Notes under the pieces: generated by a model
The model's input: only the letters and a program-made list of their open reading frames with translations
What the model was told of the DNA's origin: nothing
The model's database searches: none
In this document: positions 52,001 to 59,226 of the stretch, in pieces
Position numbering within the stretch: position 1 is the stretch's first letter
Layout: each line of letters starts with the position of its first letter
Source of the DNA: an uncultured Alphaproteobacteria bacterium
Lineage (GTDB): Bacteria; Pseudomonadota; Alphaproteobacteria; Rs-D84
Direction: 5' to 3'
DNA length: 64,000 nt
Assembly: GCA_949082785.1 (NCBI GenBank)
Contig: CARVLU010000004.1
Coordinates: forward strand, 1-64,000
Made by a program: the position numbers and the translations under genes

Positions 52001-53139
52001 TCTTCGCGGTTGGTGGTCTTGTCGGCCATCAAAGTGTTGCGGATATGCGCGCTGATGGTGGCATTGTCGATGGAAATCAGGGAAATGTTTTTAATATCCC
52101 GCTTTTCCAAATCGGCCAAAACTTCTTCTGTGATTTCGGTACCGGCCGGGAACAACACTTCGTCGCCAACCATAATCGGGTCGAACAGATATTCGCCAAT
52201 CAGGGCATCTGTGGCCACGCCGAATTCTTTGGACGCGGCCATAATTTTGGCCAAACGTTTTGCATTCAAACGGTCGCCCTTGGACGCCAAAACTTTCTTG
52301 TCCTTGGGGTTAACAATATCGTAATTCAGGCGATATTTATCCAACCCTTCGAATGTGGCGGTTTCACCAACCCACAGTTTGCCGTCAAAGGCCAACGGGA
52401 TACGCTGATAAAACGCGGACAAGATTTCAGTTTCACTCATCCCGCGGATGGATGTCTTGCGCGGGTCGGCCAACCATTTCTTTTCATCTTCGGCCGCCGG
52501 CAGACAACGCAACAACACCGTTGCCGGGATTTTGCGGCGACGGTCGATGCGGACATAGATAACGCCCTTGGCTTCTTCGAAATCAATCCAGCTGCCATGT
52601 TCGGGGATGATACGCGCTGTATACGTAACCGGGTTCCCAGCGACCTTGGATTCTTTGGTCGTACCGAACACAACACCCTGGGCGCGGTGCATCTGGGAAA
52701 CGATAACACGTTCGACGCCCGATGCGATAAAGCTGCCGCGTTCAGTCATCAGCGGCACTTCGCCCATAAATATTTCTTGTTCCTTGATATCGCGCAAAGA
52801 CTTCTTACCATCTTCTGCAACATCCCATAAAATCAATCTCAGCTTCAATTTCAGCTTGCTGGAATACGTCATATTACGCAGCATGCATTCTTTTACGTTA
52901 TAGACAGGCTTGTCCAAAGTATATTCGACAAATTCCAGGTCTGCGACGCCGGCATAATCCTTGATCGGAAACATGGATGAAAATACATTCTGCAACCCAA
53001 TATTTTTACGGTTTTGTGGGTCAACATCAGCCTGCAAGAAATCTTTGTAAGAATTATATTGAATTTCAACTAAATCAGGAAGCGGAGTTTGCAAAAAACT
53101 TTTACCAAAAGATTTTCTAAGTTTCTGGATAACTGCCAT
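49003..53139 (-). CDS. rpoB: DNA-directed RNA polymerase subunit beta
   Basis: 1378 residues. Rifampicin-pocket region [26 protein letters not shown] and [14 protein letters not shown]; catalytic-side lysines in [17 protein letters not shown]; C-terminal clamp [20 protein letters not shown]. Compared with E. coli from memory, the pocket differs at several positions (e.g. Asn518 to Tyr, Ser522 to Ala), of unknown effect. Confidence 0.97.
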   Translation of the reverse strand: [1378 protein letters not shown]

Positions 53140-53217
53140 GTTTTGAATCCTTTCTTTTTTGTGTTTTGCAAACGAAAAAGTTTGCGAATTATTCGCTGTC
53201 CCTTTTTACGCCTGTAT

Positions 53218-53255
53218 GCCCGCCTGGGATATACAGCATCCCAAGCGGGCGGCGA
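53218..53255 (-). promoter_or_regulatory. Hairpin in the rplL-rpoB spacer
   Basis: GCCCGC..GCGGGC enclosing TGGGAT/ATCCCA forms a long stem in the 170-bp spacer; two more short palindromes follow (CGCAAATTTGCG, GGGACC/GGTCCC). It likely acts as an attenuator or RNase-processing site that lowers rpoBC output relative to L7/L12, as in E. coli. Confidence 0.6.
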
Positions 53256-53309
53256 AATCGCAAATTTGCGATTTTACAGATTGGTGGGACCGAACCGGTC
53301 CCGGCAGAA

Positions 53310-53675
53310 TTATTTCAATTCCACCTTCGCGCCAGCGGCTTCCAAGGTCGCTTTCAGCTTTTCAGCTTCGTCCTTGCTGGCGGCTTCTTTGACAGCCTTC
53401 GGTGCGGATTCGACCAAAGCTTTCGCTTCGCCCAAGCCCAAACCTGTGATGTCTTTCACAGCCTTGATGACAGCCAATTTGTTCGCACCGGCTTCAGCCA
53501 GGATAACGTCAAATTCTGTCTTTTCTTCTGCGGCGGCCGCTGCCGGACCTGCTGCAACTGCAACAGCTGCGGCGGCGCTAACGCCCCATGTTTCTTCCAA
53601 CGCTTTGGACAGTTCAACAGCTTCCAAAACGGACAATTTGGACAATTCTTCAACCAATTTCTGAATGTCTGCCAT
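53310..53675 (-). CDS. rplL: 50S ribosomal protein L7/L12
   Basis: 121 residues. N-terminal dimerisation part [20 protein letters not shown], Ala-rich hinge ([20 protein letters not shown]), C-terminal factor-binding domain [20 protein letters not shown]. Standard length. Confidence 0.96.
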   Translation of the reverse strand: MADIQKLVEELSKLSVLEAVELSKALEETWGVSAAAAVAVAAGPAAAAAEEKTEFDVILAEAGANKLAVIKAVKDITGLGLGEAKALVESAPKAVKEAASKDEAEKLKATLEAAGAKVELK

Positions 53676-53720
53676 TTTATACTCCTATTCGGGTGATTTG
53701 CAGAATGTTTCCATTCTGTA

Positions 53721-54200
53721 TTATTGTTCTTTTTTTCCATACTCTGCGGATACACGGGCCAGGCGCGACGCCGGTTCGACCAAGATACGCGCGATTGTGC
53801 CACGGATTTCCAACAGGGACGGAAGCTTGGATAATTGCATAACGCCGTCTGTATCCAGAAGTTCCGCGTCCATTTTACCACCAACGATGGTCAGATTAGG
53901 ATGGGCTTCGGCAAATTTGGCCAAAACCTTGGTCACGGCCAGCGCGTCTGTCGCAACGGCGACGGCGGTGGGCCGCTTCATCAAATCGGAAACGGGTGCA
54001 AAGTCGGTGTCTTTCAACGCCAACTTCATCAAACGGTTTTTAACGACTTTGAACACAGAAACCAGGCCACGCAATTCGTTACGCAGACCTTCCATTTCTT
54101 TAACGGTCAAGCCATGGTTTTCAACAACGAAAACCCCGTTCGCTTCTTTCAGGGACGACTGTAACGCTGAAATCAAATCTGATTTTTCTTCGCGTCTCAT
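53721..54200 (-). CDS. rplJ: 50S ribosomal protein L10
   Basis: 159 residues from ATG 54200 (AAGGAAAA upstream; an in-frame TTG six codons earlier has no better site). VFVVENHGLTVKEMEGLRNE and LSKLPSLLEIRGTIARILVE match L10. The 215-bp spacer before it (54201-54416) contains GC-rich inverted sequences and would be the L10-binding autoregulatory leader; no gene is seen there. Confidence 0.94.
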   Translation of the reverse strand: MRREEKSDLISALQSSLKEANGVFVVENHGLTVKEMEGLRNELRGLVSVFKVVKNRLMKLALKDTDFAPVSDLMKRPTAVAVATDALAVTKVLAKFAEAHPNLTIVGGKMDAELLDTDGVMQLSKLPSLLEIRGTIARILVEPASRLARVSAEYGKKEQ

Positions 54201-54416
54201 TTTGTCATTTTCCTTCAAGCTTCTTTGTTTAACTTTCCATCCCGGGTTGCCCCGGGGTGGGGCTGTGTCCCATCCGGTTTCGCGGACGGGGCTGGTTCCT
54301 GCCCCAAAGAATTTTTTCTTTGTCTATGATGGCGTTTTGTTTAAGCGTTTGACCGCACCATCAGTCTTGGACAGAAATCTGTTTTACCATCCGGCGCATC
54401 CGCCGGATGGCATGGA

Positions 54417-55091
54417 TTATTTCACATCGACTTTCAAGCCCGGGCCCTGGGTGGTCGCAACCGCGCAACCCAAGATGTACTGACCCTTGCTGGATGCCGG
54501 TTTGACCTTTTTCAGCTGTTCAATCAACGCGGTCGCGTTTTCAACCAGCTTTTGTGTGTCAAACGACATTTTACCGATACCGGCGTGGATGATACCTTTC
54601 TTTTCCGCACGGTATTCAATCTGCCCCGCCTTGGCTGTTGCAACAGCTTCGGCAACGTTGTTTGTAACCGTACCCAGTTTCGGGTTCGGCATCAAACCTT
54701 TGGGCCCCAAGATACGTGCAACCTTGGACATTTTCGGCATCATGTCGGGCGTTGCGATAACGCGGTCGAAATTGATTTCGCCGGCCGCGACTTTTTCAAT
54801 CAAATCTTCGCCACCAACGACATCGGCACCGGCCTTTTTGGCTTCGTCCTGGGAATTGGCGGTAAAGACCGCAACGCGGACAGTTTTACCCGTGCCATTC
54901 GGCAGGGACAACATACCACGGATGTTCTGGTCAGCCTTGGCTACATCGATGCCCAAACGGACGGCGATTTCCAAGCTTTCATCGAACTTCTTGGAACAAT
55001 ACGGACGCAACGCTTCGATTGCATCGGCGATGGACCAGACTTTATCTGTATCCAAATTTGCCCAAGTTTTTTGTCTTTTTGTAACTTTCAT
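54417..55091 (-). CDS. rplA: 50S ribosomal protein L1
   Basis: 224 residues. KKFDESLEIAVRLGIDVAKA, VRVAVFTANSQDEAKKAGAD and ARILGPKGLMPNPKLGTVTN are L1 hallmarks. Three bp after rplK. Confidence 0.96.
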   Translation of the reverse strand: MKVTKRQKTWANLDTDKVWSIADAIEALRPYCSKKFDESLEIAVRLGIDVAKADQNIRGMLSLPNGTGKTVRVAVFTANSQDEAKKAGADVVGGEDLIEKVAAGEINFDRVIATPDMMPKMSKVARILGPKGLMPNPKLGTVTNNVAEAVATAKAGQIEYRAEKKGIIHAGIGKMSFDTQKLVENATALIEQLKKVKPASSKGQYILGCAVATTQGPGLKVDVK

Positions 55092-55094
55092 ATC

Positions 55095-55526
55095 TTATTC
55101 CCCCACCTTTACGCCCATGGAACGGCACTGACCGGCGACGATGTTCATCGCAGATTCAATGGTAGAGCAATTCAAGTCCGGCATTTTCGCTTCGGCAATC
55201 TGTTTGATTTGGTCCTGGGAAATGGTCCCGACGAAATCACGGCCCGGTTTGTGGGACCCGATTTTCAGCTTCAACGCCTTTTTGATGTAATACGACACCG
55301 GCGGCAGCTTCATGATAAATTCAAAGCTGCGGTCTGTATAAACCGTGATGATGCACGGAATCGGCATGCCCGGTTCCTTGTCCGCGGTTTTGTCGTTAAA
55401 CTGTTTGCAGAATTCGGCGATATTCACGCCGGCCGCACCCAACGCCGGCCCAATCGGAGGCGCAGGATTCGCTTGTTTTGCGGGAACGACCAGTTTGACC
55501 ACTCCCTTTACTTCTTTTTTTGCCAT
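55095..55526 (-). CDS. rplK: 50S ribosomal protein L11
   Basis: 143 residues from ATG 55526. [20 protein letters not shown] and [21 protein letters not shown]-terminal RNA-binding [20 protein letters not shown]. Starts 68 bp after the small gene that separates it from nusG. Confidence 0.96.
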   Translation of the reverse strand: MAKKEVKGVVKLVVPAKQANPAPPIGPALGAAGVNIAEFCKQFNDKTADKEPGMPIPCIITVYTDRSFEFIMKLPPVSYYIKKALKLKIGSHKPGRDFVGTISQDQIKQIAEAKMPDLNCSTIESAMNIVAGQCRSMGVKVGE

Positions 55527-55594
55527 TTTTTCACTCCATTTGTTTGGTTCGTGTTGTGGTACGATGTGGCGCATCTACCACAGGTTTGCGATTT

Positions 55595-55783
55595 TTACAA
55601 AAACCGCACAAAAAACTCTTGTCCTACCCAGCGTTGCTTTGCCTTTAATCTGGCATAATATTCTGTAATCGCCTTTCGTGCCCAATCCGGATTTTTCGCC
55701 CTGAACCCGGATATGATGAATGCCACCGTAACCATATCTTTCAGCTTTTCTTTACACGGTGCAATCCACGTAAACTTTTTCAT
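55595..55783 (-). CDS. 62-residue unknown protein inserted between nusG and rplK
   Basis: ATG 55783 lies one base after the nusG stop (TAAGATG), with GAAAGAG upstream, so it is probably translated by coupling. Sequence MKKFTWIAPCKEKLKDMVTV then AFIISGFRAKNPDWARKAIT and a basic, aromatic end. Most bacteria have nusG followed directly by rplK. The protein is basic and may be cytosolic; no family recognised. Confidence 0.55.
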   Translation of the reverse strand: MKKFTWIAPCKEKLKDMVTVAFIISGFRAKNPDWARKAITEYYARLKAKQRWVGQEFFVRFL

Positions 55784-55784
55784 C

Positions 55785-56318
55785 TTATACTCTTTCAACC
55801 TGCGTAAAGTCCAATTCAACACTGGTTTCACGACCAAAGACCAAAATGGTCACGGTCATTTTTTGTTTCAAATTATCCACTTCGGACGCGATACCGTTAA
55901 AGTTCGCGAACGGTCCGTCGATAACATGAACTTCCTGGCCTACTTCGTATTCGACGTCATCCATGATAACGGCGCCTTCTTCGACCTGCTTTTGCAGACG
56001 ACGTGCTTCTTCTTCGCTGACGGCGATGGGCTTGTTTTTCTGGCCCAGGAACATAACCACCTGGGGCATTAATTTCACCAAAGAAAACGTTTCATTGGTC
56101 AACACCATCTGAACGACGATATAGCCCGGAAAAAACTTCTTTTCAGATTTAACGCGTTTGCCGGCTTTAACTTCTGTGACTTCGCGTGTGGGAACCAAAA
56201 TTTCCCCAAACAGCGCGTTCAAACGACGCTTGTCAATTTGTTCGCGCAAGCCGCGCGCAACCTTGTCTTCGCAGCCCGTATGAACATTCACGACAAACCA
56301 CTGCATTTTGCCTTCCAT
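55785..56318 (-). CDS. nusG: Transcription termination/antitermination factor NusG
   Basis: 177 residues from ATG 56318 (AAGGAAGTG upstream). NGN domain WFVVNVHTGCEDKVARGLRE, KKFFPGYIVVQMVLTNETFS; KOW domain EVHVIDGPFANFNGIASEVD. Binds RNA polymerase beta' and couples to ribosomal S10 or Rho. Confidence 0.95.
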   Translation of the reverse strand: MEGKMQWFVVNVHTGCEDKVARGLREQIDKRRLNALFGEILVPTREVTEVKAGKRVKSEKKFFPGYIVVQMVLTNETFSLVKLMPQVVMFLGQKNKPIAVSEEEARRLQKQVEEGAVIMDDVEYEVGQEVHVIDGPFANFNGIASEVDNLKQKMTVTILVFGRETSVELDFTQVERV

Positions 56319-56337
56319 ATGCACTTCCTTTGCCCGT

Positions 56338-56517
56338 TTAGAAAATCCAACCAACAATCGCATTCAGCAGACTGTCCACCAGAAAGAAGAACAGCGCCGC
56401 CAAACCAGAAAACACCAGAATCATAATAGTGGTACGCACAACAGTATCGCGCGACGGCCAAACAATTTTGAACCATTCGCTGCGGACTGATTTGATATAT
56501 TCTAGCAATTTCTTCAT
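56338..56517 (-). CDS. secE: Preprotein translocase subunit SecE
   Basis: 59 residues. EYIKSVRSEWFKIVWPSRDT is the conserved amphipathic helix, followed by one span (TTIMILVFSGLAALFFFLV). Single-span form, as in most bacteria other than E. coli. Placed between tRNA-Trp and nusG as usual. Confidence 0.93.
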   Translation of the reverse strand: MKKLLEYIKSVRSEWFKIVWPSRDTVVRTTIMILVFSGLAALFFFLVDSLLNAIVGWIF

Positions 56518-56595
56518 AAATAAAAATCCGGTTTTTATCAGTATTCCTGGCGTTTTTTTTGCGACCACATGACATCCAAATTCCACCCAGAAATT

Positions 56596-56669
56596 TGGCA
56601 GGGGCAGAAGGAATCGAACCCTCATCCGCGGTTTTGGAGACCGATATTCTACCGTTGAACTATGCCCCT
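56596..56669 (-). tRNA. tRNA-Trp (anticodon CCA)
   Basis: 74 nt with encoded CCA. Minus strand: acceptor AGGGGCA/TGCCCCT, anticodon arm TCGGT-CTCCAAA-ACCG, T-arm GAGGG-TTCGATT-CCTTC. Heads the secE-nusG operon. Confidence 0.96.
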
Positions 56670-56795
56670 GTTTTGTATCAGCGACAAATTCACACAGGCC
56701 CAAAAATCACCCGCACTTTATCTGTCCCCCATACCGCTTTACGCCAGTAGCCTGCGCTACAATAGCACAAACATTCCAGAAATCAAGCGGAAAGT

Positions 56796-56824
56796 ATTAT
56801 AAGACTTTAATCGCCCCAGCGCAA
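56796..56824 (-). promoter_or_regulatory. Promoter of tRNA-Trp/secE/nusG operon
   Basis: Minus strand TTGCGC, 17 bp, TATAAT. Confidence 0.75.
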
Positions 56825-56887
56825 GCGATTTTTCACATCCGCCGCAGAATTCGTTGCCCAAAATCGCATTTTTGCCACACTTTTCGC

Positions 56888-56917
56888 TTGCGCAGGCGCT
56901 TATTTTTTGGCTACAAT
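56888..56917 (+). promoter_or_regulatory. Promoter of the virB8-virB10 operon
   Basis: TTGCGC, 18 bp, TACAAT, ~27 bp before the GTG start of virB8 with a GGGAG site. The 274-bp spacer (56670-56943) holds this and the divergent tRNA-Trp promoter. Confidence 0.6.
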
Positions 56918-56943
56918 CTTTTTAATAGAAGGGAGAACGCATC

Positions 56944-57603
56944 GTGGCCGATAGGATAGAGCCGCCAATTTTACTGTCCAGACTGATGACATTTGTCTTT
57001 GCCGCCGCGCTGGTCGTGGTGGTGGTTTTGGTGGTCACACTGGCCAAAATGTTTCCGCTGAACCGGCCCCAAATTTTCTTTTTGACGACGCAGCCGCGTT
57101 CTGATTTGGAAATCCGACTGTACCCCATGACGCCGCGCGACGAAAACGTCGATATTTACAAGCGCAGCTTTATCAAGGAATATATCAAGGCCCGCAACGA
57201 AATCATCCCGAACGTCGGCGTCATGCGGCGCAAGTGGTCAAATACCGACGACGGCATCGTGAACATGTGGTCCACGCCCGATGTTTATGCCGCCCTGACC
57301 CAGACGGATTTGTGGACCGCGTACATGAACGACGTGCCCGATACGGAATTCTATTGTCCGGTGGAATTTGCGCCCAATGCCATCGCACCGCGTTCCGACG
57401 ACACCTATGCGGTCAGTTTTACGTATTTTTGTACAAATAATAATGGACAGACCGATAAAAAAGATTATACAATCGTAATCAGATTGGAATCTGACGAAAA
57501 TCCAACCATTAAATGGGGGGACCGCCTGAACAACCCGCTGGGGATTCGCGTGGCCGAATATACGGTCGAATCCGGGAACGGCGACCCATTGGACTTTAAA
57601 TAA
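56944..57603 (+). CDS. virB8: Type IV secretion protein VirB8
   Basis: 219 residues starting at GTG (GGGAG upstream). One N-terminal span (LMTFVFAAALVVVVVLVVTL), then the periplasmic NTF2-like domain: IKEYIKARNEIIPNV, FTYFCTNNN and the typical end GDRLNNPLGIRVAEYTVE. Inner-membrane scaffold of VirB-type systems. Followed 41 bp later by virB9. Confidence 0.85.
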   Translation: MADRIEPPILLSRLMTFVFAAALVVVVVLVVTLAKMFPLNRPQIFFLTTQPRSDLEIRLYPMTPRDENVDIYKRSFIKEYIKARNEIIPNVGVMRRKWSNTDDGIVNMWSTPDVYAALTQTDLWTAYMNDVPDTEFYCPVEFAPNAIAPRSDDTYAVSFTYFCTNNNGQTDKKDYTIVIRLESDENPTIKWGDRLNNPLGIRVAEYTVESGNGDPLDFK

Positions 57604-57644
57604 TACCGGCACCGTCAGAAGACACAGTAAGGAAAGGGACCATA

Positions 57645-59180
57645 ATGACTTTTTCAAAAGCATTGAAATTAAACGTATCCGTGATTTGCCTGGGGGCGTT
57701 GTGCTGTGCAATGCCGGCGACGGCCGCCGAATACGGGGTTCAGTCGGCGTGGGACAATCCCAACGCAAACATGGCCGCCGGCAGTATTAAGCCCGGCTAT
57801 GCCCAACTGGCGTGGTCCGCGGGTAATGTTTTACCGATTAAATTGCGCAACGGCATGGTGACAATGGTCACATTGCCCAACGGCGAACAAATCGCCGACG
57901 CCCAGATTGGGAACGGGGGCCTGTTTGATATCCAGGCGACCCAGGGCGAACGCACCATGTTCATCAGCCCCATGCCGGACAACTTGGGGTCGGACACAAA
58001 CCTGATTGTGATTGGCAAATCGGGCAACGTTTATACATTTTATCTGCGCAGCGAACCTTCGAATTCCAGTGAAATTACACATTCCCAGGTGGACGTCGTC
58101 CTGGACGGCAACGCCAGTTTGCCGATGGCATCCGCGGCCAGCACCACATCCGGCGGCGGCATGAATTCGCTGTTTAAAAAGAAATCATCCACCCCATCGA
58201 CCGTCGGCGTTGACGGCGAAGATTACGGTTGGATTAAATCGATGAAAATCGACCCGTCGGAATTCCGCTTTGACCTGGACATTTTTGTCCCCAATCCGGA
58301 TGATTACGTCATTGCGCCCGAACGCGTATGGCGCGACCGCATTTTCACATACATTGATTTCGGGGACAAGGTTATTTCCATGACCCAGCGTCCCGTGGTA
58401 TCCCTGTTGGTCGAAGGGGGCGAATCCCCGGTCGGATTCCGCACCGACGGCGAAGATGGGCGCCTGTTGATTGTAGAAGCGGTGGGCGACATGGTCCTGC
58501 GCAGTGGCCAGCGTATTGTTTGCATTAAAAAGCGTGAAAAACCGTTCCTGATTGCGGATACCGCGTCCGTTATGGCCCTGGCAGAAGCGAACGTGGCCCA
58601 ATCCATGATGTCCGGCCAATCGTTGAACAACATTGCATACAACGCCGACCTGGCCGCGATGAGTGGGTCTGTCAACAACTATACCACAACCCCGATGTTT
58701 TCTTACAACGGGGCGGCACCGCAACAAATGAACGCCGGCGTTTATGGCGGGTATTATGCGCCGACGGGATATAACGCACCGGCACCGACATCGTCTGGTG
58801 TTTCCATGTTGCCGACGCAACGCAACACGGCGGGCGCCTATTTACCCCAGACAAACATCCCATTGATTACCAGCAACCAAACCGGCGTTGCGGTGGAATT
58901 GAAATCCGATACCTCGGTCAAGGCGTTAAATGATTACTGGACGGGTCTGCTGGCGAAATTCAGCGGCGAAGACGGCCAGGGTCTGCTGACCCCGTACAAA
59001 GACAGCGTATTCTTTGCTGTCGATGAACAGGGTGTGGGCGACCTGGGGGCGGATTCTTCGACGGCGCGCCTGTATCGTCTGCGCATTGGTCCGATGTCCG
59101 ACATCGACACTGCCCAGCGTTTGTGCGACCAGATGCTGAAATTCAGCGGCACCAGCTGTCATGTCGTTCGCATCCAGTAA
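57645..59180 (+). CDS. virB9: Type IV secretion protein VirB9, with a C-terminal SPOR-like extension
   Basis: 511 residues against ~260-300 for ordinary VirB9. Signal peptide to TAAEY, N-terminal VirB9 domain (QLAWSAGNVLPIKLRNGMVT, MFISPMPDNLGSDTNLIVI), C-terminal VirB9 domain with DPSEFRFDLDIFVPNPDD and RVWRDRIFTYIDFGDKV. A linker then a terminal domain YRLRIGPMSDIDTAQRLCDQ ... CHVVRIQ that resembles a SPOR peptidoglycan-binding repeat. Forms the outer-membrane part of the core with VirB7 and VirB10. Confidence 0.82.
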   Translation: MTFSKALKLNVSVICLGALCCAMPATAAEYGVQSAWDNPNANMAAGSIKPGYAQLAWSAGNVLPIKLRNGMVTMVTLPNGEQIADAQIGNGGLFDIQATQGERTMFISPMPDNLGSDTNLIVIGKSGNVYTFYLRSEPSNSSEITHSQVDVVLDGNASLPMASAASTTSGGGMNSLFKKKSSTPSTVGVDGEDYGWIKSMKIDPSEFRFDLDIFVPNPDDYVIAPERVWRDRIFTYIDFGDKVISMTQRPVVSLLVEGGESPVGFRTDGEDGRLLIVEAVGDMVLRSGQRIVCIKKREKPFLIADTASVMALAEANVAQSMMSGQSLNNIAYNADLAAMSGSVNNYTTTPMFSYNGAAPQQMNAGVYGGYYAPTGYNAPAPTSSGVSMLPTQRNTAGAYLPQTNIPLITSNQTGVAVELKSDTSVKALNDYWTGLLAKFSGEDGQGLLTPYKDSVFFAVDEQGVGDLGADSSTARLYRLRIGPMSDIDTAQRLCDQMLKFSGTSCHVVRIQ

Positions 59181-59226
59181 CGAATTTTTTGGGGACCGCG
59201 CGCACCGCGGCGGGGAACGGTAACAT

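Noticed and set aside
56559..56750. Frame containing AEGIEPSSAVLETDILPLN
   Set aside because: Antisense translation of tRNA-Trp.
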